64,000 nt of DNA, from contig NZ_JABJVY010000024.1 of NCBI RefSeq assembly GCF_040750475.1, forward strand, positions 1 to 64,000, in the 5' to 3' direction. This DNA comes from Amorphus sp040750475. GTDB taxonomy: Bacteria > Pseudomonadota > Alphaproteobacteria > Rhizobiales > Amorphaceae. Each line of letters begins with the position of its first letter. Positions within the stretch are counted from its first letter, which is position 1. A program made the translations under genes and the position numbers. This document shows, piece after piece, positions 1 to 7,371 of the stretch. A model generated the notes under the pieces. The model did no database searches, was not told where the DNA came from, and worked only from the letters and a program-made list of their open reading frames with translations.

Positions 1-77
1 GCCGGCCACCCCGGTCGTAGCTCCAACACCCGTCATGCACTAAGACTGAAACTGGACCACTTCGTTGGGGCAGGTCA
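1..77 (-). mobile_element. Possible IS3-type insertion sequence end
   Basis: Read on the minus strand, the sequence entering the window edge from base 77 begins TGACCTGCCCC and continues with a GTGGTCCA stretch. This layout resembles the terminal repeats of IS3-family elements, which start with TGA and a C-rich run. It coincides with the point where the helicase reading frame stops looking like a helicase (after about codon 291). Only one end is visible, so neither a target duplication nor a transposase can be confirmed. Confidence 0.35.
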
Positions 78-952
78 TCGGCAAGTGCGAGGATGAGATC
101 GCGGAGCGCGGTTAAGTCATTGGGCTCAAGGACCCGGTATGCCCGTTTGACCAGGACGGTTTCAACCGCCGCATTCAGACGCCGCGCTTTCGGACCGATG
201 ATGCAGATTCTGCCCGCCCTCTCTTCAGTCAGACGAAGAAGTTCCTTGCCAAGATCGCCATATTGGACACGGGTCCTGTCGACAGTAGAGCCGCCGAAAT
301 CCGGTTCGTGTCTCTGGCGGAAGGCAGGCCGCTCGCGAAGCAGCCAGCGGCCGAGATTTTCGTTGCCGGCATTGATCCATCTGTGTGGTGTTTCAAGGGT
401 GCCAAGGTCGTTGGCGAACGCCCCCTGCATATCAGTCCAGGCCACGAGGGGATCGTCCCGAAAGCCGAAAATGCCCTGCAGGTCGTCGCCAAGGACACGG
501 CAGGGCAGAAGACATTTGAGTTGAACGATCAGCTCATGCATCGGGACAGTGCAGTCCTGGTACTCGTCAACAATGACGCCCGCATATGAGTTGAGGACGC
601 CCTGCTTAACGAAGTCCCTCACCAGAAGGTTCGACATACCGGCATAAACATCGTTCCATTCAGGAATGTCGCCGGGGCCCTCATATACCGCATTCACGGG
701 ATATTTGCGGACCCAGCTCCAGGCCCAACCGGCAATCGTATCAACATGGTATCTATTTGTGGGGACCTGATGCTTGCGGAAACGCTGCCGCAATGCATCG
801 ACACCGGCGTGTGTGTGCGTGAGGACCAATTGCGGGTCGGAACAATACGTCCCGACCGTCCTGACGATGGCCTCAGTTTTTCCGCAGCCGGCCGGTGACT
901 CAACGAACCCGGATGACGAGCGGGCGATAGCTTCATAGACCTCTTCACTCAT
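1..952 (-). CDS. UvrD/Rep-family helicase, GajB-like (partial)
   Basis: N-terminal part of a superfamily 1 helicase of about 317 codons that leaves the window at base 1. Visible motifs in order are Walker A SPAGCGKTEA (about residues 19-28), the DExQD box as VDEYQD (about 128-133) and motif III as GDDLQGIFGF (about 154-163). The ATG at 950-952 overlaps the stop of the upstream OLD-type nuclease gene by eight bases, so the two are translationally coupled. An OLD/TOPRIM ATPase followed by a UvrD-like helicase is the Gabija arrangement (GajA, GajB), in which the helicase assists a nucleotide-controlled nuclease against phage. The last 26 codons before the edge lack helicase character and may belong to an inserted IS. 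Confidence 0.8.
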   Translation of the reverse strand, partial: MSEEVYEAIARSSSGFVESPAGCGKTEAIVRTVGTYCSDPQLVLTHTHAGVDALRQRFRKHQVPTNRYHVDTIAGWAWSWVRKYPVNAVYEGPGDIPEWNDVYAGMSNLLVRDFVKQGVLNSYAGVIVDEYQDCTVPMHELIVQLKCLLPCRVLGDDLQGIFGFRDDPLVAWTDMQGAFANDLGTLETPHRWINAGNENLGRWLLRERPAFRQRHEPDFGGSTVDRTRVQYGDLGKELLRLTEERAGRICIIGPKARRLNAAVETVLVKRAYRVLEPNDLTALRDLILALADDLPQRSGPVSVLVHDGCWSYDRGGR

Positions 953-2675
953 GCTGTACCCAGTCCCACAGTAGGCCCAGGCGGGACTTGATCACGCTCG
1001 TGTCGGGAAGCAGAGGAAGCGCAAAATAGAAGACAGTGGCGGCATAGCCGATGCTCTTGATCCAACTGCGCTCGTGGGCCAGTTCGCCCATGACCTGCCT
1101 GAGAAGAGGGCTCTCCGGCCAGGCGGCCGGATCGGCGCCCAGGTCTTGAGCTATGACGCGCGGCTCTTTTATGACGCAATCGATGATCGTGGCGTAATCA
1201 AGCGTCCTGTGACTGTCCGCGATGGTCGTCAGAAGACCGGGAATGTGCGTCCAGGGCAGATCATGAAAAAGCTGCCGTTCCGTCGAATTGCCGGCGTCCC
1301 ATTGGCAAACGTGGATTGCCGCCGCGCGCAATCGAGCCACTTCGGCATCGCTAAGTTGGTCCTGCGCGTCGTTATCGCAGAAGGCCGCTGTGCGGTAGCC
1401 GAGCGCGTGAAGCTTCGGACAAACGACCTTTATCTGGCCGCCGCTGCCGGCGTTGAAATACGAAGTGGCCAGGCTCCAGACAGGGGTGCTGCCGCCTTTG
1501 AAACGATACTGGTCGTAGGCACGGAGACAGCCCATTTCCGTAGGGCCTTCGCAGGCCACGATCTTGCTGCCGAGAAACGCTTCGGCGTTGTTGCGGACCG
1601 GTCCCTGGATGGCGGGCACGACCGCAAGGCTGTCGAGACTGACCGTTCCAGCCGCATCGCGCCGGCAAACGTACAGTTCGTCCTTGGCAACATCGAGTTC
1701 CCTTATGACGACCGGTGAATGCGTGGTCGTGAAAATCTGCTGCCCCGTATTTTGCAGCCTGTAGATCAATCCCCTGATGCGGTGCGGCTCAAGGCCGACC
1801 TCAATTTCATCGATCAGCGAAATGTTCTTGCCGCCATGCAGCTTCATCTGCATGGCGGCAGCAACGAGCTTTTTGCTCCCGCTGCCTTTGTTGCGCACCG
1901 GGACATTGTCCTCGTGCAAAGAAAGGGCCCCAGCCGTCATGGACCGGCGCTGAATGTCGATCCTTGGCGAAAGCCCCGTCAGCTTGACGCCGGCATCACC
2001 GGATTCCTGCTTTATCGTGTCAGCCACACCCTGGCACTCGGCGATACTCTCGTGGCCCGAGATATCGCCCTGACGCATCTCGCGGGCCAAGCCGGAAAGC
2101 ACGGCGCCAAGATTGCCCTCGTTGTCGGCGCTGAGGCGCGTCAGGATGGTGTTACGGCCCCACGTAAAGTGATAGTCGGAATATGTATCAAGGCGGCTCA
2201 GGCCCAAGGCGCCGCGATCGGCGGCATAGAGCGGCTTTCTTTCAGTAGCCTCGCCTTCATCGCGCCCTTTGACGACAAACCATTTTGGCTCAAGGCTTCC
2301 GTCAACACGCAGGGATACGGAAACAGCGACCGTACCGCCTTCCCGCGGCTCGACCAGTGGTCCCGTGTCATCGAGACCGCATTTATACTGTGCGAATTTA
2401 CTTTCCTGAAAGAACTTGCGGATGCTGGGCTGCGTCTCGTCCCAGTCGGTCAGCGTGACCTGGACAACAATGTCCTGATCGACATCCTGAGCGAAGAAGT
2501 CGGAGTCTTCGAATGACAACGACGTGCGGGGCGAAAGAGCATAATCAAACGCTGTCAGGATCGTGGTTTTGCAGGTGTCGCCCGGCCCGATGATGCAGCA
2601 AAAATCACCCTTTACATGCCAGGAAAGGGATTTGATGCCGCGGAAGTTCCTGATCTCAATATGTCTGATTCTCAA
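945..2675 (-). CDS. OLD-family ATP-dependent nuclease with TOPRIM domain, GajA-like
   Basis: A 576-residue protein, close to the length of GajA. The N-terminal ABC-type ATPase has the Walker A variant GPGDTCKTT near residue 31 (Cys in place of the last Gly), a signature-like segment KGSGSKKL and a Walker B SLIDEIEVGLEP. The C-terminal TOPRIM domain shows the acidic motifs ACEGPTE and FCDNDAQD, the metal-binding residues of OLD nucleases. The frame begins with TTG at 2675; an AGAAAGG lies seven bases upstream and no ATG gives a better start. It overlaps the helicase gene by eight bases. In the family, loss of nucleotides during phage attack releases DNA nicking. Assignment to Gabija is by architecture and neighbour; a standalone OLD nuclease is the alternative. 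Confidence 0.8.
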   Translation of the reverse strand: MRIRHIEIRNFRGIKSLSWHVKGDFCCIIGPGDTCKTTILTAFDYALSPRTSLSFEDSDFFAQDVDQDIVVQVTLTDWDETQPSIRKFFQESKFAQYKCGLDDTGPLVEPREGGTVAVSVSLRVDGSLEPKWFVVKGRDEGEATERKPLYAADRGALGLSRLDTYSDYHFTWGRNTILTRLSADNEGNLGAVLSGLAREMRQGDISGHESIAECQGVADTIKQESGDAGVKLTGLSPRIDIQRRSMTAGALSLHEDNVPVRNKGSGSKKLVAAAMQMKLHGGKNISLIDEIEVGLEPHRIRGLIYRLQNTGQQIFTTTHSPVVIRELDVAKDELYVCRRDAAGTVSLDSLAVVPAIQGPVRNNAEAFLGSKIVACEGPTEMGCLRAYDQYRFKGGSTPVWSLATSYFNAGSGGQIKVVCPKLHALGYRTAAFCDNDAQDQLSDAEVARLRAAAIHVCQWDAGNSTERQLFHDLPWTHIPGLLTTIADSHRTLDYATIIDCVIKEPRVIAQDLGADPAAWPESPLLRQVMGELAHERSWIKSIGYAATVFYFALPLLPDTSVIKSRLGLLWDWVQHE

Positions 2676-2782
2676 CGATCAGCCTTTCTTGTTAGGTCAA
2701 CATACGCTCCTTAACACCTGCTGAATACGATCATTACCGTGGTTACTTTACTCTTTTTTCCCGCACGATTCTCGCCACACAT
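2676..2782. other. AT-rich intergenic stretch between fic and the GajA-like gene
   Basis: About 107 bases without a gene, clearly richer in A and T than the flanks, with a T run at about 2754-2760 on the plus strand. On the minus strand this must hold the promoter and leader of the Gabija-like pair if that pair is transcribed separately from fic. No confident -35/-10 pair was identified. Confidence 0.4.
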
Positions 2783-4321
2783 CTATGCCGCCTGCTCCAG
2801 TGACCACTGCACCCGCTCGGCCACGAACTGCGCGAACGGCGCGATATCCTGATCGATGCTGGCGCTCTCCAGCGCCGCCAGGTAGGCGTCCCGGTCCTCA
2901 ACCCGGATGACGGTCCACGGATAACCGCCCGAGGCGAGCATCGCATTCATAGCAAAGCGCGCCATACGGCCGTTGCCGTCCGGATACGGATGGATATAAC
3001 CGAATAGCCAGTGCCCGAGCACCGCGCGCACGGCCGGTTCGCCCTCCTGCTCCAGCAGATCGAACAGCGCCGGCATAGCATCGCGCACGGCTTCATGCCG
3101 CGGCGGCACGTGCCGCGAGCCCCGCAGGAATACCGCATCGTTGCGATAGCCGGCTAGGGCCGACGGCGCGATCAGGCCCGCCGCCACGCAGGGCTGAAAC
3201 AGCTCGCCGTACCAGTCGCGGTGCGCGGTGCGCACCAGCGCGCCCGCTGCGCCGCCGCCAATAATCTCGCCGACGGCCGACCGTACAAGCTGGAACGCCT
3301 GCCAGTAACCGCGCGCGGCCAGCGCATCACGGCTCTGCCGGTCTGCGTCATGATTATCCGGGTCCCAGTCGCCCGCCCTCACCTGCTCGATCAGCTCCGG
3401 CGTAACGCGGTAACCCTCGATCGATAGCGAGTGATAGGCGTCGTTTTGGTAGATGTCGTCAACAAAGGACAGGTACGCTTTGGTGTCCTTCGGCAGGCCG
3501 GGGGCGTCAGGAAAGACCGCCAGCACCGGATCACGCATCGCCTCCCACAGCGATTGCACCCGTCCGACGATCGGCGCCTGCGCCCGGCTCAGCGTACCAA
3601 ACGCCTGTTCCGGCTCGAACGGATCGGATTCACGCACGGCGTAACCGGCGCGTTTCATCACCCGCAGAATCTCGTCAGCCACTTCGTCGCGGCCGATCCG
3701 GCGACAGGCACCGGCCAAGCGCCCGGCCACGACGGAATGACCACCATCGAGCAGCCGCCCCAGAATATCGGACGCATCGCGGATGCCGGAGAGCACGACC
3801 TGCGCCTCGACCGGATAGCGTTCAAAGAACGCTTCGGGCACCCGCACCAGGGCCGCTTCCGGCACGAACAGACGCAGCCCGTCCCGCGTTGCCAGATCGG
3901 CATCCGGCGGCATCTCCTTCTGCCGCAGATCGTACAACGACGCCCCGAACAGCAGATCGACCGTGTTGTTGGTGCCCTTGGGCGTATAGATGATGACCTG
4001 CTGCGGAATGACGGTGTTTTCGGCGTGAAGCAGCAGGGACTGCTCCGGCGACAGGTGCCAGTCCGGACCGAAACGAAAGGTGCAGTAGGCCGCGCAAAAC
4101 TCCCAGAACGAGGCAAACCACGGCGTCGTATCGCCGGGATCGGCGTCAGGGCTGGACGAAATCAGCCAGCCTTTCATCACCTCGCGCAAGAAGCCGCTGC
4201 TGACCAGCCGCTCGCGATGAATGCGCGTCAGCTCGCCGGAACGGAAGACCCGCCGTCCGTCTTTCTGAAGCTTTTGGAGCTGCGCCAGCGACGCCGCGAG
4301 TTTCTCATTTGGTGTGACCAT
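2783..4321 (-). CDS. Fic-domain protein, probable self-inhibited AMPylase
   Basis: A 512-residue protein with a C-terminal Fic core carrying the catalytic loop HPYPDGNGRMAR (HPFxxGNGRxxR consensus) near residue 440. About 140 residues earlier lies an inhibitory helix motif SLSIEG, matching (S/T)xxxE(G/N), so it belongs to the class whose inhibitory glutamate is in the same chain. Fic enzymes usually transfer AMP from ATP to hydroxyl side chains; the target here is unknown. The first 290 residues resemble a helix-turn-helix and regulator-like region seen in large Fic proteins. The start ATG is followed upstream by five 24-bp repeats, suggesting tight transcriptional control. The gene sits between two defence operons. 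It is not a Doc toxin: Doc is much shorter and needs a separate Phd. Confidence 0.88.
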   Translation of the reverse strand: MVTPNEKLAASLAQLQKLQKDGRRVFRSGELTRIHRERLVSSGFLREVMKGWLISSSPDADPGDTTPWFASFWEFCAAYCTFRFGPDWHLSPEQSLLLHAENTVIPQQVIIYTPKGTNNTVDLLFGASLYDLRQKEMPPDADLATRDGLRLFVPEAALVRVPEAFFERYPVEAQVVLSGIRDASDILGRLLDGGHSVVAGRLAGACRRIGRDEVADEILRVMKRAGYAVRESDPFEPEQAFGTLSRAQAPIVGRVQSLWEAMRDPVLAVFPDAPGLPKDTKAYLSFVDDIYQNDAYHSLSIEGYRVTPELIEQVRAGDWDPDNHDADRQSRDALAARGYWQAFQLVRSAVGEIIGGGAAGALVRTAHRDWYGELFQPCVAAGLIAPSALAGYRNDAVFLRGSRHVPPRHEAVRDAMPALFDLLEQEGEPAVRAVLGHWLFGYIHPYPDGNGRMARFAMNAMLASGGYPWTVIRVEDRDAYLAALESASIDQDIAPFAQFVAERVQWSLEQAA

Positions 4322-4343
4322 GTCAGCCTACCCACGCACTGTT

Positions 4344-4463
4344 ACAAGTTAACCGTGTCGCACGATCACAAGTATATGATGATTTATCATCACAAGTCAA
4401 TGATGCTGCGCGATTGCACGTAAATCGTGCCGCGCCCCCGCAAGTCCATGACGGGAAAGCCAA
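4344..4463. repeat. Five 24-bp direct repeats upstream of fic
   Basis: The hexamer (A/G)CA(A/C)GT recurs at 4344, 4368, 4392, 4416 and 4440, an exact 24-bp period. Units two and three also share ATGATG directly after it, and unit two contains the palindrome TGATGATTTATCATCA. The array ends 22 bases before the fic start on the minus strand, where operators and promoters are expected. Exact spacing with diverging sequence between cores fits a protein-binding iteron or operator array better than a CRISPR. Confidence 0.75.
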
Positions 4464-4575
4464 AGGCATTACCGTACGCCCGAGCGGACCAAAACGGCTT
4501 GGGGGTAAGGTGGCGTTTGGGCCGCTGAAAGCTTGGCGAAGCCGTGGTTCGAGACGACAGGCCGATCTGCTGCTC

Positions 4576-7311
4576 CTAAAGGAGGACCGGTTCCAGGCCT
4601 TCCTCATAAGGCCGCGTTTTTCTCAGCTTTTTCCGGCGTTCGTTTGCCGCGTCGAAAAACCCCTTCAGTTCATCAAAGTCACCACGGATATGTTCCGGCT
4701 CGGGAAGTTCGGGTGGCAGGTCTTCTGCTGGATCATGGCCTGAAAAGTGGGAACAGCGCTTCATGCCCTCAAAGATTACCGGATAGTCGGCTTCAGGATT
4801 GATGCAGGCTTCTTCGAGGCGCTGCGTCATGATCTCTGGGCGAAAGCGCTGAACAACCCGATTGAACAGGATATCTTCTACCACGCGCTCCCATGTGTCG
4901 CGCATTTGCGTATAGAGGCCAACAACAGGCGAACGAAAATTTTCGTCGGCATGATCGTACCCAGCGTCGATCAATGCCTGAAGGTCCCGATCGATCTCTT
5001 GTAACCGCTCAGGAACGCTTTTCATCTGACGCGGTTTGCGTGAATCGTCAATGATACCAAACTGGTCATTGCCCAAACTGCTCATCCACTCGTTGTGACA
5101 CGCAATCCGAGCACGCCGGGTTTCCGTCCGCAGCATGTGGTGAAAAAGTATGTTGTGCGTAAACACAATGACTTGCCGCCCCTTCGCTGCCTCTTCGGCC
5201 AGCCGTTCGGCAACGGCCTGCATGCGCGTATGGTCCAGGGAAGAAACGGGATCATCGACAATGATCCCGTGATCGTGGCCGAGTTCTCCCAGCTCGGCTA
5301 GAAAACAGGCGAGCGCCAAGGCACGCTGCTCCCCTTCGCTCAGCACGTCGCTGTTGTTGGCGATGCGCTGCTGGGCGGTCAGGGCGACCTCGACGACGCT
5401 TTCGGCAGCATCGCCGCGATCTGCTAGGTTGAGCGGAATATGCGTGAGCCGCAATGTCTTCAACTCGTTATCTAATGCGGTTTTGAGTGCGGGGGTAAGG
5501 ATTTCGCGGCGCCGATCGGTGATACGGCGGGTGATAGCCGTAAGCCGGCATTCACTGCGGCATGTACCTAGGCGGTGGCGCTCTTCAAGCTTGTTCCGTC
5601 GTTCGACAATGATTTCGATTTCTTCGCTCAGACGTTTCTGGTCGGACAGTTCGGCGTGCCGCACCCTGAGCTTGGCGATGGCGTTCTCGTCCCGATCTAC
5701 GTCTTCTAGTTGGGCTATTTCCTGCTCAAGACGGACGATTTCGTCATCAATGAGCTGCGCCGGGGAAGCGGGTAACGGCTCCAGGGCGTCCAACTCGTCA
5801 TAGGTGTTCTCCCTCAGGACTCCCTTGACGGTTTCCAGCCGCTCCCCGGCCTTTTCAATAAAGGCTGAGATAACGGTCGCATTTTGCTTTGTGGCATCGC
5901 TCAAGGCTGCGTATCCGGCGAGCAGCGTGTCTATTTCACGTTTCCCTCTCAGGGTGAGCGCCAAAACCGTTCCTCGAAGATCCTCGAAAATGCGTGCGGC
6001 GGCGGCGCTTTCCTCAGCCGCGCGTCCTGCAATATAGCTGTCGAACGCGGTCATCCGCTGGACGGCTTCCTCGTCCAATTCTTGCTGGCACAGAACGCAA
6101 ATTCCTCCGGTCGCAAGCTGTGGCGGGTCCTTGTCGGTAAAGACCGATGTCGCGAAATCGCGGGCATATATCAGCATCTGCCGCCAAACTTCCGATCCCA
6201 GTTCGGGAATCGGCTGATCGCGAAACATGTCTTTTGCTGCCGCTTCGGCGGCCGTCGCCTTCGTTTGCGCGTCCTGCTGTTTGCTGCGGATATCCAGAAT
6301 GGCGGGATCGCCAACATTATTGACGGCTTTCGAGATTTCTTCTTTGATGGTTTCAAGGGCTTGCTTCGCAGTAGTCCGCAGCCGCATCAAGGCAGCCGGA
6401 TCATTGCTCAGCGTTTCCGCTACGCGGTCGAGTTCGGCCTGTTTTTCTTCCGTCCATGATCCGAGTGCACGCAACTCCTGTTCGCTTGGAAGCTGGTCGA
6501 GAGCGGTCGTTGTAATGAGCTTGGCAATGGCCGCGTGAACGGCCGTTCCTTCCGTATAGCCGGTCGGCAAGGGCGTGTTGACAGCGGCATTTGCCGTCGC
6601 CTCCCGCTCTCTGAATCCTTGATCGAGGGCGCGGCACCCAAGCCCGAGCTTGTTCAACAGATCGAGTTCGTATGGCAGAAACTCGATCTTCCGCTTCTTG
6701 TCCACATAGACTCTGGCACTCGCCGTGTCGAAAACGGAAATATGGGCCAGTTCTGCCGGGGGCTGTGCGTCACCCGCCCAAATCATGTCCTGCTTTGGCT
6801 GATCGTCATCTCCGACGCGGAATGCCACTGCGATCTCAGGCGGTTCGCCCTGGTTCTCGTCATAAACATTGCCGCGGAGTTCGCCGGGACTTAATGAACG
6901 GCACAACTGCTTTGTGATACGGCAGTACCCGCTCTTTCCGGAAGCATTGGCACCGTAGATAAGTGTGACACCGTTAACAGCGAAACGCAGCGGCGGCTGG
7001 TCGCCGGCCAAACGATCAATACGTTGAACTGGGCCAAGTGAGGCGAGTACGGTTTTTGGCTGATTGCTGGCCGCCTCGCTTAGATGCCCTGCTGCAAGGG
7101 GGACCGGCGCGGGCACATTCTCAACAGGTAAGCCGGCAGAATTCTCGATCTGAAGCCGCAATTCCAAAAGGTCTTTATCTGTGAGGTCGCCCGATTGTGC
7201 GAGCCGGCGCAAGGCATCCTGCTGCCATTCGGGCCGATTGGCCGTCCATTCAAGCAATTGCTCAAATGCCATCGGATCGCTCCCCATGTGCGGTGCATAA
7301 TTCGACGACAA
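4576..7311 (-). CDS. AAA_13-type ABC ATPase with CxxC pair
   Basis: A 911-residue SMC-like ATPase. Walker A is YGANASGKSG near residue 124. A long coiled-coil middle is interrupted by GGICVLCQQEL near residue 405, a CxxC that could act as a zinc-hook-like tip. The C-terminal half holds the signature LSEGEQRALALA and the Walker B IIVDDPVSSLDH. This is the AAA_13 family, which includes the ATPase part of PrrC-type anticodon nucleases; no nuclease domain could be recognised in the last 200 residues. It follows the Rad50-like gene by 60 bases on the same strand, so it is probably the last gene of the mod-res operon. Its exact role is unknown; a nucleic-acid-sensing ATPase in restriction or abortive infection is my inference. 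Confidence 0.75.
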   Translation of the reverse strand: MSSNYAPHMGSDPMAFEQLLEWTANRPEWQQDALRRLAQSGDLTDKDLLELRLQIENSAGLPVENVPAPVPLAAGHLSEAASNQPKTVLASLGPVQRIDRLAGDQPPLRFAVNGVTLIYGANASGKSGYCRITKQLCRSLSPGELRGNVYDENQGEPPEIAVAFRVGDDDQPKQDMIWAGDAQPPAELAHISVFDTASARVYVDKKRKIEFLPYELDLLNKLGLGCRALDQGFREREATANAAVNTPLPTGYTEGTAVHAAIAKLITTTALDQLPSEQELRALGSWTEEKQAELDRVAETLSNDPAALMRLRTTAKQALETIKEEISKAVNNVGDPAILDIRSKQQDAQTKATAAEAAAKDMFRDQPIPELGSEVWRQMLIYARDFATSVFTDKDPPQLATGGICVLCQQELDEEAVQRMTAFDSYIAGRAAEESAAAARIFEDLRGTVLALTLRGKREIDTLLAGYAALSDATKQNATVISAFIEKAGERLETVKGVLRENTYDELDALEPLPASPAQLIDDEIVRLEQEIAQLEDVDRDENAIAKLRVRHAELSDQKRLSEEIEIIVERRNKLEERHRLGTCRSECRLTAITRRITDRRREILTPALKTALDNELKTLRLTHIPLNLADRGDAAESVVEVALTAQQRIANNSDVLSEGEQRALALACFLAELGELGHDHGIIVDDPVSSLDHTRMQAVAERLAEEAAKGRQVIVFTHNILFHHMLRTETRRARIACHNEWMSSLGNDQFGIIDDSRKPRQMKSVPERLQEIDRDLQALIDAGYDHADENFRSPVVGLYTQMRDTWERVVEDILFNRVVQRFRPEIMTQRLEEACINPEADYPVIFEGMKRCSHFSGHDPAEDLPPELPEPEHIRGDFDELKGFFDAANERRKKLRKTRPYEEGLEPVLL

Positions 7312-7371
7312 AAATCAGGTTTGGGGTAAAGACTGAAGAACTTTTCACGACTCAATACCCCTCTTTCATAA

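Noticed and set aside
4344..4463. The 24-bp repeats as a small CRISPR array
   Set aside because: Only about six bases per unit are conserved, no distinct spacers exist and no cas gene is present.
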